A stretch of DNA of 64,000 nucleotides from Panopea generosa (Eukaryota; Mollusca; Bivalvia; Adapedonta; Hiatellidae). The stretch is from NCBI GenBank assembly GCA_029582155.1, contig CM055900.1, positions 41,957,236 through 42,021,235 of the forward strand. Reading direction: 5' to 3'. Shown here one piece after another: positions 12,356 through 23,046 of this stretch; within the stretch, counting starts at the first letter, position 1, and each line of letters opens with the position of its first letter. Below the pieces are notes generated by a model. It ran no database searches, was not told where the DNA came from, and was given only the letters and a program-made list of their open reading frames with translations. The translations under genes and the position numbers were made by a program.

Positions 12356-12442
12356 TCATTCTAGTCTGTAGGGGTCCAGCAACAAGTAGTCTCTAGTGAT
12401 TCCCATTGTTGTGCCGGCCGCGGTCACCACAATAGGAGAGGT
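12356..12442 (-). CDS. candidate terminal exon, unknown protein (partial)
   Basis: The minus strand shows a pyrimidine-rich tract (CTTCTTTTCTCCACTGCAAC) ending in CCAG, then 28 open codons and TGA. The peptide ends ITRDYLLLDPYRLE and starts TSPIVVTAAG. The stretch contains GCGGCCGGC in an otherwise AT-rich region, and an ATTAAA poly(A)-type signal lies about 170 bases downstream on the same strand. The frame is also open upstream of the proposed acceptor (VQLLFSTATQ), and a second frame is partly open, so the boundary is not certain. I do not recognise the protein. Other possibilities are debris of a retroelement or a GC-rich repeat. The upstream exons would lie at higher coordinates in or beyond the window. 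Confidence 0.3.
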   Translation of the reverse strand, partial: TSPIVVTAAGTTMGITRDYLLLDPYRLE

Positions 12443-12686
12443 CTGGGTTGCAGTGGAGAAAAGAAGCTGGACACATTTTATTCTTATTTCTACCTTTCAC
12501 TATCCGACCTCTTCTTACTGTCTATCCTTTCATTATCTTTTCTTGACCTAGCACCTCCCATTGCATAAAAGTCAAGTGTTACTGCATTGCCCTATGATGT
12601 AAATGTAGAAAAACAAACTTCTGAATCCATTGTACAGTAGAACTTTGATGGCTCAAACCCAATGGGACTGGACAAAATAAATTGAG
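12443..12686. other. unassigned sequence
   Basis: Pyrimidine-rich stretch (on plus: TTATTTCTACCTTTCACTAT) and no recognisable feature before the MITE. Confidence 0.4.
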
Positions 12687-12916
12687 TTATCCCTTTACTA
12701 TACAGATACGTGTTTTTCCGCACCAATCACAGAAGGCCTTTGAAAACAGTGCAGGAAGAGTTCAGATTGCTTGTAACGAGCAATCTGAACACTTCCTGCA
12801 CTGTTTTCCACTCTGTCAGTTAATGTAAACATAATTCACCCATTGCTGATATGGGGTGAATTAATGATTTCAATATTAGAGGTGTCCAAAGGCGTCTTTA
12901 TGAAGTAAAGCGTTAA
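12687..12916 (-). mobile_element. piggyBac-like MITE, copy 3
   Basis: This is the reverse orientation of copy 1: it starts TTATCCCTTTACTATACAGA and ends TATGAAGTAAAGCGTTAA. The left end has drifted from TTAACCC to TTATCCC. The internal hairpin (12743..12807) is intact and is the best preserved in the window. Confidence 0.75.
12743..12807. repeat. 65-nt hairpin inside MITE copy 3
   Basis: The left arm AAAACAGTGCAGGAAG continues to TTCAGATTGCT, and the right arm is its complement with a single mismatch over about 29 pairs, closing over a loop of a few bases. The length and near-perfect pairing resemble a MITE-derived small-RNA precursor. Confidence 0.75.
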
Positions 12917-13196
12917 GGGTTGCTCGAGACAAGAATTGTTCAGCATCATACCATACAGTAATGTACATAATGAAACAGGAATTAGGCTGTGACCAGATAA
13001 GTGCTTCGAGCTATATGTGGTGTTCTGGCCATCTGTGTTCGAGCCAACAAAGTTCTACTGTATTTAAAATGTAAAGACAGTAACGCAATACTGTGACCTG
13101 CTTCCTCCAATACATATGAAAATTTTTTTTTTCCCAAAACACATGACTGAATTCTCCTTTTTATCAAATTCGCTCTTGTCAATAAATAACCTCCCT

Positions 13197-13537
13197 TTAA
13201 CCCTTTACTTCATATGGACACCTTTTGTCACCTCTAATATAGACGCCTTTGGACACCTCTAATATAGATGCCTCTGGACACCTCTAATATAGACACCTTT
13301 TGTCACCTCTAATATAGACGCCTTTGGACACCTCTAATATAGATGCCTCTGGACACCTCTAATATAGACACCTTTTGTCACCTCTAATATAGACCCCTTT
13401 GGACACTTAATATAGAAGGCTTTTGAATTATTGGGTGAATTATGTTTATATTAACTGACCGAGTGAAAAACAGCACTGTCTTTAAAGGCCTTCTGTGATT
13501 GGTGTTGGAAAACACCTATCTATGGAGTAAGAGTTAA
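13197..13537 (+). mobile_element. piggyBac-like MITE, copy 4, with internal expansion
   Basis: It begins TTAACCCTTTACTTCATAT and ends TATGGAGTAAGAGTTAA. The left sub-terminal region has been amplified as a 25-bp tandem array, and the internal hairpin is almost completely deleted, leaving AAACAGCACTGTC. Confidence 0.75.
13212..13410. repeat. 25-bp tandem array inside MITE copy 4
   Basis: Units of the form GACGCCTTTGGACACCTCTA plus ATATA repeat about eight times. Three variants (GACACCTTTTGTC, GACGCCTTTGGAC, GATGCCTCTGGAC) recur in the same order, giving a 75-bp higher-order unit. Confidence 0.9.
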
Positions 13538-14408
13538 GCCACATAAAAATCAAAATTCAACTAATTTTTATTATTAATTTTAATTATTTTCTTTTTGTTG
13601 CAGACTCAGTTTTAAGTAATGACATTCGTAATTTAAATGACTGGCTAGGTACCTATCTGATTTTACATGCATATTCATTGCTCACGTTACTGAACTAAAT
13701 ATAGTTAGGCATACTAGATTTCTTACAGCCACACTTAGTAATAAACTGATATAGGGGAGACATTTAACTTGGTTGAATTCTCTTTTTAATAAGTATTTAC
13801 TAAATAAAATCACCCATAACTGTTAAAGGCATACGCATGTATTAGAACATTCAACATGTTATAATTAATATATCAAATAACTTTGGGGGGTCTTTGGTGT
13901 GATTTTTGAAGAGTTCATACTACTATGTCTAAGGACCAGGTAGAATATATAAACCATTTGGTCTCTGATGAAGTTATTTACTAGATAGGAGATAGCCTCT
14001 CAACCCAGCCTGACTTATAATCTGGTATATGATGAAACCTGGTCTCCAGAGCTCTCTATATCTGACTGGTTTTATCTGTTTGGTGAACAAGTTAAGTACC
14101 TCCCTGCTTCTGGACAGAAAAATCAAGCTACTGGTAAAACACAGTCATGTTAATTAGGACATCATTATAATCACAGAGCAATGTAAGGAGATGTTAGAAG
14201 GAAATGAAATGAACAGTTTTAAGTGGCATTTTATTTAATTGTTTTGTATACATATTCAATGCCATTTTCAACACATCATACACATTATAATTATGGCATC
14301 CAGTTAACACTCCAAAAGTCTATTTAACCTGGTACTAGCCTTTCTCAAGTATCTGGCAGTTTTGCATAGCTCGGTTGAAACTTGCAAATTCACCAGTAAG
14401 ATGTTATT
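13538..14408. other. unassigned AT-rich sequence
   Basis: No gene seen. A family D-like phrase (TTATGGCATCCAGTTAACAC) lies near 14291. Confidence 0.4.
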
Positions 14409-15071
14409 TACCGTATATTCCCTTATAAATGCCCCCACTCTAATAAATGCCCCCCCACCTATTTTTCTGGAAAATCAAAAAATAAAACGTATATGCGATT
14501 TGAGTGCGTATACGTCCATCTTTCCCTGATCGATTATTTTGTTACACAGACAACAATTAGCGGAGTGTTTATTACCTTTGAACTCTTTAACCCATTGTTT
14601 ATATCTTGGGTGACCACTTAACCACTTTTGGTTGAACAAATACTTCCCCATATTTGCTGTTTAATACTAGTAAAAATACCGTCTGCCAATTAAAACATTA
14701 CAAAACATTGACAATGCGGTTAGTCCGTGTACGCTGAAAGCTCATTGTTCCACGTTGATAAGAGCAAGCGTCCAAGTGATTTAAAGTGAAGAGTACACTG
14801 ACCATAAATTCGAATATTCCAGTATGCAGACTAGTAATTTCATACAGATTTTCAACTTTTTTTCATTCTATGTCGATTATTTCATTCACTCTCAAATAAT
14901 TCTGAACCACTTTTTCGGGGATTTAAACCGGATTTAAGGTTTTTTCCATGGCTTTATTGGTTTTATTGTATTTTTAACTGTTGTTAAATTTGATTTTTTT
15001 ATCTTTTATAAACGCCCCCACCTTGTAAAATGTAACGCCCCCAGGGGGCGTTAATTAGGGAATATACGGTA
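14409..15071. mobile_element. 663-bp DNA transposon with TACCGTATATTCCCT ends
   Basis: The left end TACCGTATATTCCCTTATAA and the right end AGGGAATATACGGTA are perfect inverted repeats over 15 bases. Both continue into matching AAATGCCCCC and GGGGGCGTT sub-terminal words. TA is present at both outer edges, consistent with a TA target duplication. No transposase frame is present, so it is non-autonomous. Confidence 0.8.
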
Positions 15072-15199
15072 GTTATCTGGACACATCAGCTAAAACCAAC
15101 CTGCCATAAAGCTCCCATGACTAGTCACAACTTCATGTCGTAGTTGAACAGTGGGTTCTGCACACTGCCTGAATAAAGTGGTCACTTCCAGAGGTTTAG
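15072..15199. other. unassigned sequence
   Basis: Short spacer without recognisable features. Confidence 0.4.
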
Positions 15200-15690
15200 A
15201 AGATATAGAGAGGACATGAAATAAATGTTGAAAACAGTTGGTCTTGAATGGTGATCTCGACCTTGACCTTAAACCACCATGGCTAAATCAAGGCTGAAAA
15301 CATTTGGCCTTGAACCGTGAACAAACATGGTTGGAATATGAGCTCAGCTCTTCATGTAGACTTGAGCAAGGTTCTTTTAAGGATTCAGGGAAAACAGAGC
15401 AATTACAAAATCATGGCTAAATCAAAGCTGAAAACATATGACCTTGAGCCACGTCTTGAACCAACATGGCTGAAATGTAAATTCTGCGTGTTATCTAACA
15501 CAAAGTTCATGAAAATCCTTAAAGAGATTTTGGGAATACAGACCTGATACAAAATCATGGCTAAATTAATGCTTAAAACATTTAACCTTGAACTGTTACC
15601 TTCACCTTGAACCAACATGGATGGAATGTAGGTTCTACATGTCTCAAGGAGATAAAATGTGATCCAAGTTTTATTAAGCTATACAGAGTG
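15200..15690. repeat. diverged tandem repeat of about 140 bp, three units
   Basis: ATGGCTAAATCAA with following GCTGAAAACAT and CCTTGA words recurs at about 15279, 15413 and 15557. Each unit also contains ACCAACATGG-like and CTTGAACC words. The 76-codon plus and 71-codon minus frames here lie within these units and are not supported genes. Confidence 0.7.
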
Positions 15691-16612
15691 GACACAAAAT
15701 TATGGAAGTACAGAAAGATGGGTGGGGGGAGGGGGGAATTATAACAGAAATTCACAACCAATTCATGATCTTGTATGTTTATTACAAGTAACTGCAGAAA
15801 GAAATGAGATTTTATTTCAATCTTATGAATGTATTTGAGATATAAAGCTTACTATCACAAAAATCTTTTATATTGAGGTCGTGGACTTGTAGTTAGGCAT
15901 ACATGATTTTGGAAGGTAATTATGTAGCCAGCAGGAAGTAACAATACATGTTTATTTTCCTCTTACAACTAAATGACAACAAAACTAGAAAAAAATAAAC
16001 CACCAGAATAAACTTAGAATATCGCCAACAGAAGAATGTCATGTTTCAACAAGTAGTTTTAAGATAACAAATTAACGCTCAATATCAAAATATAAATCCG
16101 GGCTCCAATCAAAATCTTAACAACGAGCTTTTTGTTCTCCTAATAAGACAAGGTTCTTGTTTGGCAAAATTAACAATAATTCTGTCAATGTGTAAAGAAT
16201 GTCCCAGCATGCATTAGCTGCAGTTATCTGCTATCTTTTTAAAATGCTTGAAACACAAAACATGTGATTTATGACTGGAGAAATTTAGTTAAGAAATCAG
16301 ATAGCATAAAAAACAGAAGAAAGGGGAACCAGTTAATTAGTTTAACAGCATCAGAATTGAGAGGTACCTTGGGGGAGTGTTGAAATGATTACCTAGTTCA
16401 TGCAGTGAAAATTTAAATAACTACTAGTTAGTTACAGTAGTTTAAGTCTACAGTTATTTCATTGAATTGTCTGATGTTTTTTATATTTCTTTTGTTTTAT
16501 TTTTTCTACATTAATTGAAGAAAAAGGGGAATGAGAAGTGCATGTGATGGGAAATACTTTATTACTAAACAATTCTCATTTTCTTTTCCTGTTATTAAAC
16601 CATAAGCCGCTA
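15691..16612. other. unique AT-rich sequence; possible regulatory DNA at 16040-16260
   Basis: A G-run (GGTGGGGGGAGGGGGG) lies at about 15721. The stretch at 16040..16260 is complex and unique-looking, with AATTAACG, GCATGCATTAGCTGCAG and AACAATAATTC words. No gene is seen. Confidence 0.25.
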
Positions 16613-16690
16613 TGGAAGTCATGGTCTAGTGGTAGAGCTTCTGACCCAGGAATAGAGGAGTGTGCATGGTTGCCCTTAGCAACACACTTT
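16613..16690 (+). mobile_element. tRNA-like SINE head fragment
   Basis: ATGGTCTAGTGGTAGAGCTT is a tRNA-like box A block seen in the SINE heads at 45.9 and 52.3 kb. A clear box B is lost and no tRNA cloverleaf can be completed, so this is a SINE relic and not a tRNA gene. Confidence 0.45.
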
Positions 16691-18061
16691 AATTATATAT
16701 CACCTCAACAAGATTATAAGAATCTTACATGGATTTGAGAAAGAACTGTTTTTTGCGGGAACGAGGTAACTGAGTAACGCAAAAATAGTTATCCGAAGGG
16801 ACAAAATTTTCTATCCAAATCGAAAAGGCCATGAATGATTCTTTTTCTTTCATACTAAATTTTTTAACATATTGGATAATTATTTAAACTTACTTCATCA
16901 TTATAATTTTAACAACAGTCATTTTTTATGTTAAATCATAATCATATGATCTACGTCATATATTTTTTACGTTATGTCATAAATGAGTCGTTACGTCATA
17001 GCGCGAGAATTTTATCTCGACCCTAGGGTTTCAAACATACATGTACTTAAAATGATACCCATTTCTGAGTAAATGGTGAAAATAATATACTTGGAGCCTG
17101 AGACTTCTAATTATATAATAATTAAAATAGAGTTATATAGATGTTCTTGAATTTTCCTTTAAAGACGCCTCACCTATATCGCTGATTTTTTTTCGATATT
17201 AGCAATTAAATTGCACATTTATATCAAACATCATATACATGTATTAGGGATATTCTGTTTAATAACTTATATTGTATTTTCTTCCTGTAGCGTAAAATTC
17301 TTTAATTTTGTTGACCAAAAACTAAATCGTGTCCCACGATAAAGTCACTCATTGGCCAGTATCGGGCTATGCTAAAACATTAATGAATAAAACAGAATAT
17401 GCTGACCTGTGTATTAACAAATTATGACAAGGACAGAATCAACCATTATCTTTGAATGGGATCTTCCTCTTTGTGATTCAATAAACTTTCTATCATTTAT
17501 TGAACAGAAAATTATAGGTGATGCAACATTAAAAATTTAAGAAGTACTGTAAAAAAAAATAAAACAGTACACATTCCACTACATCCCACCTTTTTCCAAA
17601 ATAGTTAATCTACAAAAAATCCCCCCTCCCTTCCCACCCTGTTGAAAATTGAAAATTGAAAATTTGTTAAACAAATTTAAATCAAGTAATAAACCCTCTT
17701 TTTTTTTGGAAAATTTGCCAAAACAAAGTTGTAACAATCTCCTGCCCTGGATCCACCTATCATATATATCTTACACTATAAGAAATTGACATCACATCGG
17801 ATGGTGTTTAATTTATACACAGTTTTAATTTTATCTTATTCTTTATGATTGTAAATGTAAAATGAACCATCTGAGAGATCAAAGGAAGCCTCTACTGTTA
17901 CGCCTGTGAACACCCACATGTTTATCCAGCAGTAGTCATAGCGATCTTCACATATTGTTGACTTGTACCAGTCTTCATTAATAACCAGTCAGCAGCCCCA
18001 TCTTTGTTTAGTATTCTTTGTGATAATTTTACCACATTACAAAATGAAAATCAAAGTCTTG
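16691..18061. other. unassigned sequence with ACGTCAT cluster
   Basis: At about 16950..17015 the word TACGTCAT (a CRE/ATF-type half-site context) occurs twice with TACGTTATGTCAT between, ending in ATAGCGCGAG. The rest is AT-rich with a C-run near 17622 and GAAAATT repeats near 17645. No gene is seen. Confidence 0.35.
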
Positions 18062-19915
18062 ATAAGATAATATAAATATACATCATTATGTATCAACATT
18101 TCAACATTTTCAGGCTGCACATTGTCAAAGGGAGACAATTCTATACAAATACAGTATGTATCAACATTTCAACATGTAAGACGAATACTCCGTAAAGGCT
18201 TCACATTGTCAAAGAGAGACAATTCTGTATAAATACAAACTGCATCATTATGTATCAACATTTCAGTATGTAAGACAAATACTCCGTAAAGGCTTCACGT
18301 TGTCAAAGGGAGACAATTCTGTATAAATACAAACTGCATCATTATGTATCAACATTTCAACATGTAAGACAAATACTCTGTAAAGGCTACACGTTGTCAA
18401 AGGGAGACAATTCTGTATAAATACAAACTGCATCATTATGTATCAACATTTCAACATGTAAGACAAATACTCCGTAAAGGCTGCACATTGTCAAAGGGAG
18501 ACAATTCTAAATAAATACAAACTGCATCATTATGTATCAACATTTCAGCATGTAAGACAAATACTCCGTAAAGGCTTCACATTGTCAAAGAGAGACAATT
18601 CTGTATAAATACAAACTGCATCATAATGTATCAATATTTCAACATGTAAGACAAAAACTCCGTAAAGGCTGGAAGTTGTCAAATGAAGACAATTCTGTAT
18701 AAATACAAACTGCATCATAATGTATCAACATTTCAACATTTTCAGGCTGCACATTGTCGAAGGGAAACAATTCTATATAAATATAAACTGCATCATTATG
18801 TATCAACATTTCAACATATAAGACAAATACTCAAAAAAAAGGTGCACATTATCAAAAGTAGACAATTCTGCATAAATACAAACTGCATCATTATGTATCA
18901 ACATTTCGCATGTAAAACAAATACTCCATAAAGGCTTGTGTTGTCAAAGAAAGACAATTCTGTATAAATACAAACTGCATCATTATGTATCAACATTTCA
19001 ATATGTTAGACATCAATACCCCATAAAGGCTGCACGTTGTAAAAGGGATACAATTCTGTATAAATACAAATTGGACCATTATGTATCAACATTTCAACAT
19101 GTAAGACAAATACTCTGTAAACACTGCATATTGTCAAAGGGAGACAATTCTGTATAAATACAAACTGCATCATAATGTATCAACATTTCAACATGTAAGA
19201 CAAATACTCCATAAAAGCTGCACGTTGTCAAAGGGAGACAATTCTGTATAAATACAAACTGCATCATTATGTATCAACATTTCAATATATTAAATATAAA
19301 TACTCCGTAAAGGCTGCATGTTGTCATAAGGAGACAATTCTGCATAAATACAAACTGCATCATTATGTATCAACATTTCGCATGTAAAACAAATACTCCA
19401 TAAAGGCTTGTGTTGTCAAAGAAAGACAATTCTGTATAAATACAAACTGCATCATTATGTATCAACATTTCAATATGTTAGACATCAATACCCCATAAAG
19501 GCTGCACGTTGTAAAAGGGATACAATTCTGTATAAATACAAATTGGACCATTATGTATCAACATTTCAACATGTAAGACAAATACTCTGTAAACACTGCA
19601 TATTGTCAAAGGGAGACAATTCTGTATAAATACAAACTGCATCATAATGTATCAACATTTCAACATGTAAGACAAATACTCCATAAAAGCTGCACGTTGT
19701 CAAAGGGAGACAATTCTGTATAAATACAAACTGCATCATTATGTATCAACATTTCAATATATTAAATATAAATACTCCGTAAAGGCTGCATGTTGTCATA
19801 AGGAGACAATTCTGTATAAATACAAACTGCATCATTATGTATCAACATTTCTACATATAAAACATAAATTCTCTGTAAAGGCTGCACATTGTCAAAGGGA
19901 GACAATTCTAAATCA
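18062..19915. repeat. 94-bp satellite, about 19-20 units
   Basis: Each unit holds GACAATTCTGTATAAATACA, AACTGCATCATTATGTATCA, ACATTTCAACATGTAAGACA, AATACTCCGTAAAGGCTGCA and TTGTCAAAGGGA in that order. The block from GACAATTC to AACATTT is much better conserved than the rest. Open frames at 18683..19157 and 19408..19629 are repeat artefacts; two of them are identical because of the duplication described below. Confidence 0.95.
18861..19804. repeat. 472-bp higher-order duplication within the 94-bp satellite
   Basis: A block of five monomers (about 18861..19332) is repeated head to tail (about 19333..19804) with the same private variants in the same places: TTTCGCATGTAAAACAAATA, GGCTTGTGTTGTCAAAGAAA, GACATCAATACCCC and AAATTGGACC. 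The offset is exactly 472 bases, so the duplication is recent. Confidence 0.9.
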
Positions 19916-20247
19916 CAAAACTTTGCCAAAAGTACAGTCCTTTTTGTTTAATCGAGAACAGCTGCAAACTTTACATTGACCTAACAGGCAAGACAGGTAT
20001 TCAATCTTAAATTGGTTGCGTCACACACTGTAGTTACCTGCTTTACCTATACTTATTCCAAGCAATGATGAACTTGCCTAATTATCAACTAACTCAGGTA
20101 ATACTGAAATGTTGTTTTTTGCAGTTTATTTATTTATTTTATGAGCACATAGATGTAAATAAAATCTGACTACATTTAGTACCAAACCATGAACACATGT
20201 AGATGAAATACCTCCTTCAAAGACACACAACACAAAGTCAAGGATTC
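19916..20247. other. unassigned sequence
   Basis: Unique-looking AT-rich DNA. On the minus strand there are two weak donor-like GTAAAG and GTAACT words near 20036..20048, without a convincing exon. Confidence 0.35.
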
Positions 20248-20480
20248 TTATTCTTAAAAAGAATATGATTATTATCATGATTTTTCAAAATTTTAAAATT
20301 CGCAATTTTTTTTCCCCAATAATTATACCTTTAATTTATATACTCACTGACACTATATTGCCATAAGGGATATCTATTTATACATGCCAAAATAATATAC
20401 TGTTAAGAAATTAACCATCTTGGTGCCCAGGTTAATCTAAAAACTAAAATAGATTTCCCACTTAAAACTGAATCATACTT
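20248..20480 (+). mobile_element. TTAA-end transposon, family E, 5' fragment
   Basis: Words such as ATGATTTTTCAAAATTTT, ATATACTCACTGACAC, CATGCCAAAATAATATA and CCCAGGTTAATCTAA match, in order, the left part of the full element at 27643..29185. Only the left part is present. Confidence 0.5.
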
Positions 20481-20616
20481 ACTTTGGACAAACTAAAAAA
20501 CACAAAAAGGTACACATAGAAGTAAATTTCCTGCATTGACATGTTAAATTCAGTCACCAAGTGAAAGTTAGTTTATACTAAATTATTTTAGCTTATATAA
20601 ACTGCACCTGAGTCCA

Positions 20617-20987
20617 CTTCCTGGATAGAACCAGTACTGAGTGTTGTCAGCTTACTGGATAGAACCAGTACTGAGTGTTGTCAGCTTACTGGATAGAACC
20701 AGTACTGAGTGTTGTCAGCTTCCTGGATAGAACCAGTACTGAGTGTTGTCAGCTTACTGGATAGAACCAGTACTGAGTGTTGTCAGCTTACTGGATAGAA
20801 CCAGTACTGAGTGTTGTCAGCTTACTGGATAGAACCAGTACTGAGTGTTGTCAGCTTCCTGGATAGAACCAGTACTGAGTGTTGTCAGCTTACTGGATAG
20901 AACCAGTACTGAGTGTTGTCAGCTTACTGGATAGAACCAGTACTGAGTGTTGTCAGCTTACTGGATAGAACCAGTACTGAGTGTTGT
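20617..20987. repeat. 34-bp minisatellite, 11 units, derived from a SINE
   Basis: The unit CTTACTGGATAGAACCAGTA plus CTGAGTGTTGTCAG repeats with an exact 34-base period: ten full units and one partial unit. Only an A/C change (CTTACTGG or CTTCCTGG) varies, so homogeneity is very high. The flanks (GAGTCCACTTCCTGG at left, TTTTATGAGAGGCATCAA at right) and the unit itself match the tail of family C SINEs at 30.2 and 32.4 kb. Confidence 0.95.
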
Positions 20988-21141
20988 TTTATGAGAGGCA
21001 TCAACAAAATAATCTTTACATTAAACTTGTCTGAGAGAAAATTGCTTTATTCTTTTAAAATTGTCCATCATGTTCAACTTCCTTAAAATTTTCATTACAA
21101 TTTCAAAAATGTAATTGCTTGCACAGGACAGAATTTAACAA

Positions 21142-21265
21142 GCTTCTAATGAGAGCACCTGTTTGTTATGTTGGTATGTTACAATTATGTAGCAATTTCC
21201 AAAACAAGCCACCAATTAGAGTACCTATTTGTGATGTTGGTATGTTACAATTATGTATCTATAAT
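21142..21265. repeat. 66-bp tandem duplication
   Basis: TGTTGGTATGTTACAATTAT and the preceding AGAGCACCTGTTTGT-like stretch occur twice, 66 bases apart. Confidence 0.75.
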
Positions 21266-21325
21266 GACACTGATTTTCGTATTGTATTTATTTAAATTTC
21301 TTTGATTAGAGAATCAATAAAATGT

Positions 21326-21646
21326 CTTCTTTAGGAATATAATTATCACGATTTTTTCAAATTTTGAAATTTGCAAAAAACATTTGACTAAAAAGGATTT
21401 ATTTACTCAGGCTACACGATTCAACATATTTTGTGATGTGAATCACATGATTTCATTTTGATTTCAATTTGATGTTATACAGGTTTACATGTCATTCAAA
21501 TTATTTCATCTTAGAAAGAGACTGAATGATGACGTAAAGGTCATCAAGCAGTATTTAACTGCTGTCTATTATTATCCATTTTAGATATAATTTTATTTTC
21601 TAAGACATTTTAATAGCACATTTCCTGATATATTCCCTTTAAATTA
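21326..21646 (+). mobile_element. TTAA-end transposon, family E, short copy
   Basis: It starts CTTTAGGAATATAATTATCA, shares CATTTTGATTTCAATTTGAT and AGAAAGAGACTGAATGAT with the 27643 copy, and ends CCTGATATATTCCCTTTAAA. It is about 320 bp and internally deleted. Confidence 0.55.
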
Positions 21647-22299
21647 AAATGTTGACTACAGGCTCATGGTATACAATGCAACATGTTTCGTGGCATTTTA
21701 CCTCTTTTATGAAGGCCATCTATCAGATAGTTCACGTTATTAGATAAATCTCATCTTTCTACTCAAGTGTGAACAATATTGCGCATTCATAGTGCATTTT
21801 GGTTATTTAATGAAAATTAGAAACCATTAATTACAATTGTTACTCGAATATTTGCCATTGAGAAGTGCATTCAGCATAAAATAATGCATGCTTCTACAAC
21901 ACATTGATTATGGCAATATATCAGCATGAAACAGGTCTAATATTAATTTTTTTAAGTTTGTGTAATAAGTGTCAACTACAGAAATAATATTAGACCAGTT
22001 TTTGTTTAGTTACGAGTTAATGAAAATAAAGACAATGTGAAGAACAAAATAGGGCACAAATGGTGCGCTTGAAGTTTGTGTGCCCTGTTCCATGTTATAA
22101 TGTAATGAAGTTTACTCCATATTAATTCCAACTGTCTGCCAACTTTTCCTTTTTCATAATTTAACAAATACATTAATACCATTATTAAATCTTATCAGCC
22201 ATCACATATAATTATAACTGCTATCATAGGCAGATTCAGTACTCTGGGTAAGGGGCTGATCAATGTGGATTCAATATTTCAGAACTGATGTTGGTCAAT
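21647..22299. other. unassigned AT-rich sequence
   Basis: No gene or clear repeat. A short repeat of AATATTAGACC- and AATATTAATTT-like words is present, without a defined element. Confidence 0.4.
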
Positions 22300-23046
22300 G
22301 ATTGACTGAATTTTCAGCGTCATTTTTATGCCATCGAGGGTTAAAGCAACACATCCACGTTTGAACTTTTAAAAAAAAAATTAATTGAGTTATGAGCACA
22401 TTTCCCATACAAACATATGATTTATTAGCTGTTTATGAGCATATAAACACAATCCGGAACAAAATGATGCCCAAATTATAATTCGTGACTAACACTTTAT
22501 AAAACAAGCGTGTAACTCACCCGAGTCAAAAAAAATTGTCAAAATGGCTTTCAAAGCAGGTAAAGTACACTATGCACTAAAACGTGAAGTTTTTTAATAC
22601 GACACGCATAATTCAATTTGAATCCAAGTTGGAATCCTCGTCAATTTAAAAATAATTTATAAAGCGTTTGTCACGCTTTATAATTTGGACATCTTTTTTT
22701 ATAATTCTAAAGCGTTCTGGATAGTGTTTGTTAGCACATATACAGCTCACTGACCATATATTTATGTATGGGAAATGTGCTCACAACTCAATTGAAAAAC
22801 TTTTTAAAAAAGTTTAAACGTGGATGTGTTGCTTTAATAAACAGAAAGATCAGTTAATCTAACCACTCTTTTCCCATCTCTGCAAGTAAACAATAGCTTT
22901 CTCACTTGAATCAGTGGTGAGAGATGAATGATAATGAGATGCAATGTTGTGTATCAATCATCATGGAGACTGTGGTGGTGGGGGAATTCAAACTCACGAT
23001 CCCTGGATTGAAAGTCAGACACACTACCGACTGAGCTAATCAGGTC
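22300..23046 (-). mobile_element. family A SINE split by a foldback element
   Basis: The right part (22838..23046) carries the tRNA-like head on the minus strand, with CCGACTGAGCTAAT as the box A complement and GGAATTCAAACTC as the box B region. The 3' tail lies at 22300..22340 (CGTCATTTTTATGCCATCGA). The two parts are separated by the insertion at 22341..22837. Without it they align with the SINE at 52449..52742. Confidence 0.75.
22341..22837. mobile_element. 497-bp foldback DNA element inserted in a SINE
   Basis: The left end TTAAAGCAACACATCCACGT is matched by its exact complement at the right end. Pairing continues with small gaps through CAATTGAGTTATGAGCACATT and TTTCCCATACA for about 90 bases per arm. 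TTAA stands at both ends. No frame is present. Confidence 0.85.
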
